The translations under genes were made by a program, and so were the position numbers. 64,000 bases of DNA from assembly GCA_008690995.1 (NCBI GenBank), contig VRMN01000001.1, positions 186,001-250,000 of the forward strand. The letters are read 5' to 3'. Origin of the DNA: Porphyridium purpureum. Lineage: Eukaryota > Rhodophyta > Bangiophyceae > Porphyridiales > Porphyridiaceae. Shown here piece by piece: positions 49,601 through 57,422 of the stretch (positions are counted from its first letter, which is position 1; each line of letters begins with the position of its first letter). The notes below the pieces were generated by a model. The model saw only the letters and a program-made list of their open reading frames with translations, ran no database searches and had not been told where the DNA came from.

Positions 49601-50592
49601 ACGAGATTCTGGAAGAGTCACCGTGGTTGGGCGTGGACGCTGTTGAGCTCGCTGAGTACTGGGCCATGAAGCATCCAAATGCCGGGCCTGTGGGCAAGCT
49701 TGGCCTGTTTTGGGAGGCACTTCTTTCTGTGGGCTCACAGGAGGCGGGCATCGCCGTGGGCGCATCAGTAACACGATGCTTACTTGTCGACCCTTCGCGC
49801 GAGCGCGTCGCGTGCGCGGCCGCGGTGTTTCTGCGCCGGCGCATCCTTGACATTGCCGTCTTGTCCGCGGGCTACGTGGACCGGCTGGGCTCTGGCATTC
49901 CCGAACCACTTCCGGAAGAAATCGGGGAGGAGATTGAGCGTTATTTTAGCGCGCTGTGGCACGGCGTCGTGCTCGGACCGTCGGCCGAGGCGCGCGCTTT
50001 ATGCGTTCAAGCGCTGGGTGGGGGCGCCGTTCTTGCTGGTGATCCTTTCCGCATTGCTACGTATGAGCGACTGACCGAGCTCGTGCGTGCGCGTGGATAC
50101 GGGTTGCGTCTCAGCGCAGAGACAGTCTTGGACAGCCTCGACACCATGTACTACACGCGCGAGCGTCTTGCCGAGGCGCGCGTCAAAATGATGCAGATGG
50201 GCCACGCTAGCAACTATTCCAAGTGGCTGAAAGGAGTTTGGAAGCTCGCCGCAGAGTCTGCATGCGCGGCGCAAGTCATCCTGGGGTGCCCGCCGCCGCC
50301 AGGCTGGGAGCCGCTAGGCCCTGAGGGCAGCCAGGTGGTTGCCGAGTCCGAAGCCAAGCATGGCAACTACCGGCTGCGCGAAGTGCGCGTTGCGAACGAG
50401 AACATAGACGAAATCTATGACGGTCCTAGTGGAGGTATGAACGGCGCAGATGGCTGGGCCAATCGCCTTGCAGCAGGCGCTGCTCCGCCGCCGCCAATGC
50501 TGCGTCTGCGCGACGGACCTCACGGCTATGCCGCAGAGCAGCAACCACAACAACAATCCATCCAAGGGCTCCAACTGAACCTCCCGCACTGA
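46699..50592 (+). CDS. Large helical-repeat-like protein, unknown function
   Basis: 1297 residues from ATG 46699. I recognise no named domain. The N-terminal 200 residues are mostly ordered (SGLRMYYGGAPFVGATWFGPN, FELQRLMHQ, HPHVARLAHYFV). A Lys-rich run follows (KKKKKKEKRRKKK, about residue 240), then long helical blocks, a basic patch (FFRFIFNGGKKLFGGIRRKLGLEKRM, interrupted), an acidic patch (about 570-640) and a Gln run (about 755). The C-terminal 450 residues read like ARM/HEAT-type paired helices (MPLKDLMDEDVSLAVRSEAG, ALCVQALGGGAVLAGD). There is no signal peptide or membrane segment, so it is probably cytosolic. A scaffold or adaptor role is suggested only by the helical repeats. The single uninterrupted frame of 3.9 kb makes the gene certain. 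Confidence 0.8.
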   Translation: MEGLKVQDSDVLNLTVVGDGRGKQDAAATANGKEEEWEALVRAPERDLRSIDTPFRLDQSGLRMYYGGAPFVGATWFGPNAFLVETLSRKKRGFQMNDQRARAGGFPQDPAELVFELQRLMHQDDQKQLPLRKILRVLRSLTYYTPHSYVPLMPEFRVLLAVDHPHVARLAHYFVRCCAPIEDDDEYRDIYEALEAEAASPSPARRAAATKSLARITKAREMRRAQDYITDVLRSVGAALTEEDKKKKKKKEKRRKKKGGEDAEQEAATKAANDTDGQDAAYEGARMIDDGAGGVIYSSRMEEAQKVKSKLGKMLVGHAVLGGMRRLQRVNVENIRVEVYFFDLGLASVCTSTVRHAMAMLEARTYGSATPVAQYLLPRLPHKNPPKNLRLKLEDLGAKVYYARILGILAQDPDFAQYVPEKNALQWRKEQQSSMIEKAAPSSAMDAAGSSNAGDGTDTGPAAKPEKRGFFRFIFNGGKKLFGGIRRKLGLEKRMRPNDPLGVEFVEALLRLIQNPSNRVLLEVVRGVSRRRWITWANVPVPQAALFGSAELEEPRQLDLSEWAKEDENENEVSSNDDEDGMAADNMDDADFFDWDPDAAAAEGGNQTQLLEDEDVVEQVEIQVDEQVVRENTKKTTFIQRMKEKRATNRQKKFDLNTPFYLRRVGEGSVTALEAIMRRVYAAMNSDETTRRLAAAESAVHLGRAKLYSDTEEERELYKLAKEKIFSQESKKTGNRHVLDGSGNASAQQQQQQQSTRAGLFGRRKSGAPASSMVAAAAQNMMVQQQEQAKLANGGKAQPKAITSGARFAGQQALVPVTVPDGGSDPNGGLALAIASVGVGGTGAGNLKPASELEDSPLEPLVMPLKDLMDEDVSLAVRSEAGTALMFFLASGAGIKAFAALAAAERERRWNDPDAFGKETLDDFYSPPGERVDSCMLVRYFGAYLRDPAHGAGIGFESAERVMDTLLYEILEESPWLGVDAVELAEYWAMKHPNAGPVGKLGLFWEALLSVGSQEAGIAVGASVTRCLLVDPSRERVACAAAVFLRRRILDIAVLSAGYVDRLGSGIPEPLPEEIGEEIERYFSALWHGVVLGPSAEARALCVQALGGGAVLAGDPFRIATYERLTELVRARGYGLRLSAETVLDSLDTMYYTRERLAEARVKMMQMGHASNYSKWLKGVWKLAAESACAAQVILGCPPPPGWEPLGPEGSQVVAESEAKHGNYRLREVRVANENIDEIYDGPSGGMNGADGWANRLAAGAAPPPPMLRLRDGPHGYAAEQQPQQQSIQGLQLNLPH

Positions 50593-51229
50593 ACTGTACT
50601 TTTTGTCATCAAAACGGGCGCGTTTTGATATGAACCACGCGGCTTATCGGTTCAAGTGCGCACGTTGGCGGCAATTGAGCGGGGGTGTGTTGCAGCTGTC
50701 GACACGGGTCGAACCTTGCCAACTGCCAACGCATCCAAAGACTATTCCGGAATCGGGACTCGCATCGCGTGGCCGACATCATCGAGATGCTTGCTTCTTG
50801 GATGGGCCCACCGGCCTGCTCGCGGTGTCATTGGCGCAGTTGCCAAAGTGTAGAGAAAGGGCACAAACAGGGGCTGACCGCGGATCATTCTCATGAGCTC
50901 GTGGCAACACAGACTACTTAATCTGTGTCTGGCTCTTTCAGTTTCGCCACTGCGCTGATCAGAATTGAGCAGGGGAGCCATTGCTGTCGTTCTGTATTGC
51001 AGCTGTTTGAGTGCGTGTCTGCTTGGCGTTCCCCTCCTTGCATCCTTGCACGAGATTGCTTTGTTCGTGTGTTTATGTGTACGTATGTGTGTCGGTGCGC
51101 GTGAGTGTCAGTCGATAGTGCGTTCGCAAACAGGCAGCGCGCAGGAGATCCAGCCGGTAGAAACCTCGATTCATTGCGATACGGTATTGTCCTGAACGGG
51201 CGCCAGGCAAAGCGATCGAGAATTGTAGT
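50593..51229. other. Spacer with ACTGTACT box and hairpin motif
   Basis: 637 bp between same-strand genes. ACTGTACT lies at 50593-50600, directly after the stop codon. A perfect 9-bp stem (ATCAAAACG, loop GGCG, CGTTTTGAT) at 50608-50629 is followed by ATGAA. No gene seen. Confidence 0.55.
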
Positions 51230-52570
51230 ATGATATCCAGCGTGTTTGGGCGAGAGCCCGCTGCGGCACATGCGAAAAAAGACATGCTTCTTTCGATGTG
51301 GAGCCTGTGGGAAAGCGCAACAAAGGCCACGCACCAAATAGCGAGCATGGATTCCAAGAAAGCGCGCAATGCACTGTACGGCTGGTCGCGCGCCGGTGTC
51401 CATCCGGCCAACTCGTTGTCTGTCCAGCGCAGTTTTGCCATGTTACTCCTCATGGTTTCTGTAGTGGCCATGATCACTGTGCTAGTGTCACGGCTTGGTA
51501 GCTTGCGTTCCAAGACTCCTTCGTGGTGCATGTCAAAGCGCCGTTGGATGCGCGCTGCGCTCTGGTTTGACTTGAGCTTTTACCTCTTTCTGGCTGCCAC
51601 CACCTTCGTACACGAAGCAGACTACTGGACATATGTTCACGCCAAATTCCCCGCGATCTTTGAAAGCCTGCACATCGCATTGGCAGTGCGCGCTCTTGTC
51701 ATTTCGTTACTGATTCTGGAGTGCCTTTTCGAATCGACCACGTCGGCCGAGAAGTATGCTTACTTTTTCGTGTTCGGTCTGTACGTGGTGGTGAACGGAT
51801 TGTACCTGTGCCTAGTGCTTCCGTCGCTGCTGGACGCGCGCGTGAACGCGCTCATCCCGCTTGGCCAGTCGCTTCGAAGTGCGCTCGGCATTCTATTGTG
51901 TATTATGTATCTTGCCGAGTTAAACGAGGAAGGATTGCGTGAGGGAGGGGTGTTCAAAGTATGGTCCTCATGGGAGCCCAACGGAGTGCCATGGCAGGCA
52001 TGTGACATTGTGTACGATGATCTCGAGAAGGGATACGGTTTCTCTTCCGCGTGTGGCGAGGCTGGCGCGCGGAACGACAGCCGTCTTCTTGTGTCGTGCA
52101 GTGATGATGCGTATTCCGATATGATTGAAACATTCGAGCGCCTTCCGGAGCGCGTCGAAATCGCGAGCCGGCGCAACGTGGGCTTGGAATTTCAGACAGA
52201 TGGCAGCGGCGCGTCCGCACGTGCAAGCCGAACGAGAGAGCACCATCGGCCTGCCAAAGGGGCATGCTCGCGACAGCAAGAGCTGGAGTCGCGGCGTCTG
52301 TTAAGCAGCCGCGCTACAAGACAGGGCGGGCCGAGTCCTGGGCGCCAATTAGTAACCACATCGGCGTCCTTGCTGGCCGAGCACGGCAGCGAGCACGATG
52401 GCGCGTCATCCGTTGCTGCATCATCGCCGCGCACGCGCCGGTGCATTGACTCGCTGCACGAAAGCGTCGAGGCCATGGCGTGCAGCGCAGGGCATCGAAA
52501 GTACTACTGCCGGCCTTCTGCCGACGCCGCAGGCACCGCAGACGCGCAGGCGCGCATCAGCCTGGTGTAG
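51230..52570 (+). CDS. Multi-pass membrane protein, unknown function
   Basis: 446 residues. After a 60-residue cytosolic-like N-terminus there are about five hydrophobic segments: roughly residues 66-88 (FAMLLLMVSVVAMITVLVS), 109-127 (WFDLSFYLFLAATTFV), 143-165, 173-200 (YAYFFVFGLYVVVNGLYLCL) and 210-230. The remaining 210 residues are hydrophilic, with low-complexity Arg/Ser/Ala sequence and no recognised domain. The hydrophobic part is reminiscent of small eukaryotic membrane proteins of 5-7 helices, but I cannot place it. No cleavable signal peptide. It lies between the large helical protein and the FHA-parvulin gene on the same strand. Confidence 0.7.
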   Translation: MISSVFGREPAAAHAKKDMLLSMWSLWESATKATHQIASMDSKKARNALYGWSRAGVHPANSLSVQRSFAMLLLMVSVVAMITVLVSRLGSLRSKTPSWCMSKRRWMRAALWFDLSFYLFLAATTFVHEADYWTYVHAKFPAIFESLHIALAVRALVISLLILECLFESTTSAEKYAYFFVFGLYVVVNGLYLCLVLPSLLDARVNALIPLGQSLRSALGILLCIMYLAELNEEGLREGGVFKVWSSWEPNGVPWQACDIVYDDLEKGYGFSSACGEAGARNDSRLLVSCSDDAYSDMIETFERLPERVEIASRRNVGLEFQTDGSGASARASRTREHHRPAKGACSRQQELESRRLLSSRATRQGGPSPGRQLVTTSASLLAEHGSEHDGASSVAASSPRTRRCIDSLHESVEAMACSAGHRKYYCRPSADAAGTADAQARISLV

Positions 52571-52874
52571 CGAAAACGCACGCGCCGATGCCCGCCTGCG
52601 TTTGAGCAGAGGTACAGTTATGACGCTCGCTCCTTGCGCGCCGTTTCTTATTAAAATGGACGCTTTTTATATGAATACAGAAACCCTAAGTTTGCGTTTT
52701 GTGTACAGTTTGACGCGCGCGATTCTGCAGGACGAACGCGGGCGACGAACAGGCAGCGTGCGGTAGGTCAAGGACGACCCGGAACGAACGAACGAGCAGG
52801 CAAGCAGGCAAGCAAAAGCGCCGCATCAAGTGGCCAGCTCGTAACACGAATCTCTGCTTGTCGAGCGCGTCGCA
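52571..52874. other. Spacer upstream of the FHA-parvulin gene
   Basis: 304 bp. Contains GTACAGT boxes at 52612 and 52703, the AAAATGGACGCTTTT element followed by ATATGAA (52653-52675), and an AAACCCTAA telo-box at about 52681-52689. This is the densest set of the recurrent motifs. Confidence 0.5.
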
Positions 52875-53717
52875 ATGTCGGCTTTCACGGCGCCGGCATG
52901 GGCGGGAAGCGAGGCGCCGTCGGACGTGTGTCTGGTGGTGCTCAAGGACGGCCTGATGTGCGAGCTCGTCGAGTTCAAGCCGCGCAAGCCGTTTCTTGTG
53001 TTTGGGCAGGATAAGCGCGCCGCGGATATCTTTCTCAATAATCTCAGCGCTGGCCCCGCGCACGCTGTTATGGTCTGGGATACGCGCGGCGCGCTCTTCG
53101 TCATGGATCTGGACTCCGAGCACGGCACGTTCGTGAACGGCGATCGGATCCGACCCAACGCGCGCGTCAAGGTGACCGAGGACGATGCAGTCGTGTTTGC
53201 CAAGAGCTCGCGCGAGTTCAGGCTGCACAGCGATCTGGCGCGAGCTCGGGAAGAGCTTGAGGAGGCCAAGCAGCTCTACAAGAAACGCAAGGAAGAGCGC
53301 GGTACAGACGCTGACGCGTCCAAGAGGAAACATGCAAAGAAGGAAGGCGCCCCGTCTAAACCGAAATTTATTCGCGTTCGCCATTTGCTTGTCAAGCACC
53401 GCGACTCGAGGAACCCATCCAGCTGGAAGAATGAGCACATTACCATTTCTAAAGACGAGGCCGAGGACCAGCTCCGCATGTACATCGATGAGCTCCGAGA
53501 TGCTGAGGCAAGCAACGAGCTCGAGTCCAAGTTCAAAGAAATGGCGTCCAAGCATAGCGACTGCTCGAGCTACAAGAGAGGAGGTGACCTGGGTCCCTTG
53601 GACCCGGCCAAGTTCGACAAGATCTTTGTTGCTGCCGCGCTGGAGCTCAAAGTCAATCAATTGAGCGGTGTAGTATTTACAAACTCTGGCGCGCATGTGA
53701 TATTGCGAATCGAGTAG
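52875..53717 (+). CDS. FHA-domain parvulin (Pin1-type) peptidyl-prolyl isomerase
   Basis: 280 residues. The N-terminal FHA domain (about 20-115) shows LVFGQDKRAADIFLNN, HAVMVWD and LDSEHGTFVNGDRI. The standard phosphate-contact Arg of FGR and the SR of SRxH are replaced (FGQ, SAGPAHA), while GTFVNG is kept. A charged helical linker (118-165) leads to a Pin1-like parvulin domain (166-280). Catalytic residues are conserved: H170, C230 in HSDCSSYKRGGDLG, and H274. The phosphate-binding loop KHRDSRNPSSWK keeps K174 and R179 of Pin1 K63/R68 but has N180 for R69. Pin1 isomerises pSer/pThr-Pro bonds and pairs the domain with a WW module; here FHA takes that place. A similar FHA-parvulin exists in trypanosomes (Par42). 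The convergent NAA25 stop is 38 bp away. Confidence 0.93.
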   Translation: MSAFTAPAWAGSEAPSDVCLVVLKDGLMCELVEFKPRKPFLVFGQDKRAADIFLNNLSAGPAHAVMVWDTRGALFVMDLDSEHGTFVNGDRIRPNARVKVTEDDAVVFAKSSREFRLHSDLARAREELEEAKQLYKKRKEERGTDADASKRKHAKKEGAPSKPKFIRVRHLLVKHRDSRNPSSWKNEHITISKDEAEDQLRMYIDELRDAEASNELESKFKEMASKHSDCSSYKRGGDLGPLDPAKFDKIFVAAALELKVNQLSGVVFTNSGAHVILRIE

Positions 53718-53755
53718 AGGCGGGCGACTTGTGGTGGGCAACACTGAAAGTGCCA

Positions 53756-56700
53756 TCAGCCTGACTTTGCGCTAACCAGCTTCACGTCGGCGAGCGAGGC
53801 AATTGCGACCTTGGCTATGAGCTGAAGTTTCTGCAACATGCGCTCATATTCTCGCAAGACGTCTGTCCAAACCAAGGTGATCACGGCAGAGGATGGCTCC
53901 CGGACCATTCCCTTGCGCTCCGCCTCGCTCTCGTCCTCGCGCGAGAAAATGTTGAGCGTGCGCTGCGTGCGTACGGTCGGCGGAAAGATGACGTGCTGTT
54001 CTGTATTTGGCGGTTGTGCTAACCGCTCAGGAAGCAGCCGCAGCTCGCCCGCGGCCAGTTCGGTCAGCGAGTTGGCACACTTGACAACTATGCGAGCAAC
54101 GTGTTCCAAAGCCTCCATCACTGCATTGCTGCCCTTTTTCTTTACGATCAATCGCCGCATTTGCGCGAGACAGTACGCAAGCCATAGTATCCCGTACTCT
54201 GCAAGCATGTATATACGTTTTAAGGTCGCAGCGTCTCGTAGCTTTGCCCCATCTTCTTGCACTTTATCCCACGACATTTCCAGCATAAGAACCTGCTTGT
54301 TGAGCGTGTTTGCGCAACTTTCAGAGGATGCATCTTCAAGAAGAATCATCACCATATCGCCGATCTCACAGATCATCCTCATGTATTCAAAAGTATTCAT
54401 AGACGCAGCATCTGGGGAAGCAAACTCATGCATCGCTCGGGCCACGGTGTCGTTGCTTACCAGTGTGTCCAGGTGAACCCGCAGGGTGTCGATCCATGGC
54501 CGCATTCGGCTCATTGACTCGTCACTTTTCTCATCGTCAGCCGCGGTGGCTGTCGTCTTGGCATCCGGTCGTAGTAGGATACACGTTGCCGCGATTTTGT
54601 GTGCAAGAAGCAATGCTTCGAGCGTGATTTGCGCTTCACTCGAAATGGCTTCGCAGCTGCTCCCACCGGCTCCCGCGACCGCACCTGCGTCCTCATCGAG
54701 GGTACTCGATGCCAGCTGTTCGGCCTCAGCGCTGCCGATGTCGACATTCAGAACGGATTTCATATACTTCACACGCTCGTCGTCGGGGCCCTTTGGATCC
54801 CAAATCCCCAAGCAATCGCGATCGTCATTGCGTTTTAAAGCCGCACCCGAAGCACCGGGTTGTAGCACTAACACATCATCTGTCATGTCCAAGATAAATT
54901 GCGCCGCCCGGCGGTCAGTCTCGACTTCTGCGTCACGACTGCTGCTTCGGTGAAGTGCAAATGCAGTTGTGGCTGATCTCAGGTGAACGACCTGTGCGTG
55001 CTTGAAGACGGTTCCGCTCATCAGACGCCGGAAGAACCGAATGAAATCGGCGGTGGCGTCAAGCGAACCCGCACGGAGTGAGCGGATGATACCGTCTGGC
55101 ATGTCCCGCAGCGCTTCATCTTTCAGCGAATCAATGTCAGTGACGAGCTCCAAGCACTCGCGTGTAAGACCGAAATCCGAAACTGCCGCCAGCACCCAAT
55201 GGCTCATCGACGCAAACTGGACATGCTTAATATCCAGCGAGCGCCACACACCGTACGCCGCCCGGGCGCAGCCTAGCTGCAAAAGTAACTGGATCTGGCG
55301 CAGCTTGAAGTCAAAATTGAAGGGACTATACCGTAGTCCGATATCCAGGAGCGCAATCGAGCTCACCACGGACCCGAGCGCATGCTGGTTTGAGCTGACC
55401 GCGCTCGAGCTTTGATCACCATTTTCAGTGAGTGACGAACACGAAACCTCCTTGCCGTGCTGTGGCGTTGATAAGTATTCCACTGCGAGGAGCAAAAAAC
55501 TGTCGGAAGTTTGGCGTTCCGTGCTCTCAAGTTCAGGAACAAGTCCGCCAAAATAAATGTCCACCAAGTTCTGTGGTAACAGGTGCGTTTGGGCGACGTC
55601 GCTGGACAGCGGGAAGTCAGCAAACTTTTGCAAGCTGCGCAGCAAGAAATAGATATTGAATCGTCTTTGCAAGTGAGACCCTCCGGTGTTCGCATCGTCG
55701 GGGCCCTTCTGGGTTTCGTCACCACCCAGTTCTGAAACCCGATGTTCCAGCTCGCTTTGCACTTGCGCTCTACCTTCGCGGTCCAGAAGCCATATAAATT
55801 GTATCACGTCGTTTCCACAAACTGCTTTGGAACCAAAGCGCTCCAAGTAGTTCAGTAGAGCGGCGACCACCTTGGTGTTTGGCTCACGCTTGCGGAATAG
55901 AAGAAGTATGCGCGCCAAGAACGGCGCACGCGACGAGCGAGCCAAGGCACTTTCACATGCTTCATTCACCACTCGTTCAATGGCATCAACGCTACGTTCG
56001 CACATGAAGAGAACCACCCAGTACTGCCAATTATCAACATTGTGCTTGAGCAGCAGCGTCTCGCACGACTTTGCCACCTGAGCATGTTCATGCGCCGCAA
56101 GGTTTACCCTCAACATCATCTCCTCGCGCTCGCTGTCCAATTTGAACTTGTCTCCGTTCTCAGACAAAAGTTGCAGCGCCTTTCCCGGTTCCTGCAGCTC
56201 AATGAGCATCCCCACAACAAAACGCAACGCCTCGGCCCGGTTCATGTGGTCTGGGTGCTGCGTCCAGACTTTGAGCGCCATCGCTATGAGGAGCGGCTTT
56301 AGGCGGGCGTCCTTTTCGGAAACGTTTTCTTGCGTGACTTGCATATAGAGCGCAACAGTTGTGTACCAAATCAACAGTTCGTGCGACGTCCGCAGAGGAC
56401 TTTTGAGCATGCGCTGTGCAATTCTGTGCGCCGCGGAAGAGTCGCCATAGATAAGCGCGGTTGCGTAAGCAGTGTCCATGATGCGCAACGAGGACTTTGC
56501 GAGGTGCGACTTTGGCAGCGCCTGGATCGCGGTCAGCGCGCGATTGAACAGGTCCTCAAACATGCCGAGCATGCGTCCAATTTGGCGGGTATCTCTCAAG
56601 TACACTTGCAGATGAAACGCGGCGCACGGATCAATATGCTCGCGAAGGTGCGGATCGTCCAGCATCTTATGCACGAGCGCATCGGCGTGCGCGCGCGATC

Positions 56701-56938
56701 CCATGCGCAGGAACGCCATCGCCTTGAGCGCTCGTGCCGCGAGCTGGCATCCCAACCCATCCGCCCCCGCCTTGCCCGCGGCCTTGGCACTCCCACCGAC
56801 AGCCCTGCCGATCTCCTTCTCGTCGAGCTTGCTCGCAAGCCGCAGCGCCTGCTTGTAATTCAGCGCGCTCAGCGCATCCACCACGGGCCGCAACCGCCGC
56901 TCCACATCGGCGTCCATTGTGCCGGCCGCATTCTGCAT
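53756..56938 (-). CDS. NAA25: NatB complex auxiliary subunit NAA25/MDM20
   Basis: 1060 residues from ATG 56938 (MQNAAGTMDADVERRLRP); the frame further upstream starts with GTG. The N-terminal ERRLRPVVDALSALNYKQALRLASKLDEK, followed by LAARALKAMAFLRMGSRAHADAL, is the TPR-like start typical of NAA25/MDM20. The remainder is alpha-helical repeat (TPR-type) throughout, as in the family, with a family-like central region (LLDIGLRYSPFNFDFKLRQIQLLLQLGCARAAYGVW). NAA25 anchors the catalytic subunit NAA20 at the ribosome, and NatB acetylates nascent Met-Asp/Glu/Asn N-termini. Length is close to animal and plant orthologs (about 970-1060). It is divergent from the class V aminotransferase gene, with a motif-rich 484-bp spacer. 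Confidence 0.88.
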   Translation of the reverse strand: MQNAAGTMDADVERRLRPVVDALSALNYKQALRLASKLDEKEIGRAVGGSAKAAGKAGADGLGCQLAARALKAMAFLRMGSRAHADALVHKMLDDPHLREHIDPCAAFHLQVYLRDTRQIGRMLGMFEDLFNRALTAIQALPKSHLAKSSLRIMDTAYATALIYGDSSAAHRIAQRMLKSPLRTSHELLIWYTTVALYMQVTQENVSEKDARLKPLLIAMALKVWTQHPDHMNRAEALRFVVGMLIELQEPGKALQLLSENGDKFKLDSEREEMMLRVNLAAHEHAQVAKSCETLLLKHNVDNWQYWVVLFMCERSVDAIERVVNEACESALARSSRAPFLARILLLFRKREPNTKVVAALLNYLERFGSKAVCGNDVIQFIWLLDREGRAQVQSELEHRVSELGGDETQKGPDDANTGGSHLQRRFNIYFLLRSLQKFADFPLSSDVAQTHLLPQNLVDIYFGGLVPELESTERQTSDSFLLLAVEYLSTPQHGKEVSCSSLTENGDQSSSAVSSNQHALGSVVSSIALLDIGLRYSPFNFDFKLRQIQLLLQLGCARAAYGVWRSLDIKHVQFASMSHWVLAAVSDFGLTRECLELVTDIDSLKDEALRDMPDGIIRSLRAGSLDATADFIRFFRRLMSGTVFKHAQVVHLRSATTAFALHRSSSRDAEVETDRRAAQFILDMTDDVLVLQPGASGAALKRNDDRDCLGIWDPKGPDDERVKYMKSVLNVDIGSAEAEQLASSTLDEDAGAVAGAGGSSCEAISSEAQITLEALLLAHKIAATCILLRPDAKTTATAADDEKSDESMSRMRPWIDTLRVHLDTLVSNDTVARAMHEFASPDAASMNTFEYMRMICEIGDMVMILLEDASSESCANTLNKQVLMLEMSWDKVQEDGAKLRDAATLKRIYMLAEYGILWLAYCLAQMRRLIVKKKGSNAVMEALEHVARIVVKCANSLTELAAGELRLLPERLAQPPNTEQHVIFPPTVRTQRTLNIFSREDESEAERKGMVREPSSAVITLVWTDVLREYERMLQKLQLIAKVAIASLADVKLVSAKSG

Positions 56939-57422
56939 CCTCCGTCCACTCCGATCCTCACACACTCGCCTGTCTCTCTCCCTCCTTCCTTCCCTTTCTC
57001 CCTCCCCTTCGCCTTCTTCTCCTTCGCCCCACTGAAAAACAAAAAAATGTTCCTCGCGCGGCGCAGCACTGTACACACTGTACCTTATTCCATTTCGTGC
57101 TATACACGTAACGCTACTTCAATAGACGTTTTCTGCGTGCGCCTAGTAATCACACAAAAGCACGTTTTAATAGCAACCATAAAAAAGTACAGTCGGCGTG
57201 TTCACCTTGCGACGGCGACAATCACAATGGACAAGTAACGCAGTTTTGTCAGATAAAGTACAGTGCGTACAGTGGCGGAACGGTTTGAGTCCGGGGGAGG
57301 GGGGCGGAGTGGGTGGCGGGTTGAGAGGGGGGCGTGGGTTGGTTGGTGCATGAGATATGGCGAGTGGGTGTGCCTGGACTGCGGTCGTGCGCGTCGTGCG
57401 TCGGTAGCGCGCGCGTGCGCGC
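56939..57422. other. Divergent promoter spacer with recurrent motifs
   Basis: 484 bp between divergent genes. It has a pyrimidine-rich tract at about 56970-57030 (the NAA25 leader). Paired ACTGTAC boxes lie 9 bp apart at 57068 and 57077, AAAAGCACGTTTTAATA at 57156-57172, GTACAGT at 57187, and a second 9-bp pair at 57258 and 57267. Confidence 0.6.
57258..57273 (-). promoter_or_regulatory. GTACAGT boxes with 9-bp spacing
   Basis: GTACAGT at 57258-57264 and 57267-57273, 150-165 bp upstream of the aminotransferase ATG. The mirror pair at 57068/57077 faces NAA25. Regulatory function is inferred from recurrence. Confidence 0.45.

Noticed and set aside
56970-57030. Pyrimidine tract as a splice acceptor
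   Set aside because: On the NAA25 strand it is a purine-rich leader, and neither neighbouring gene needs an intron to give a full-length protein.
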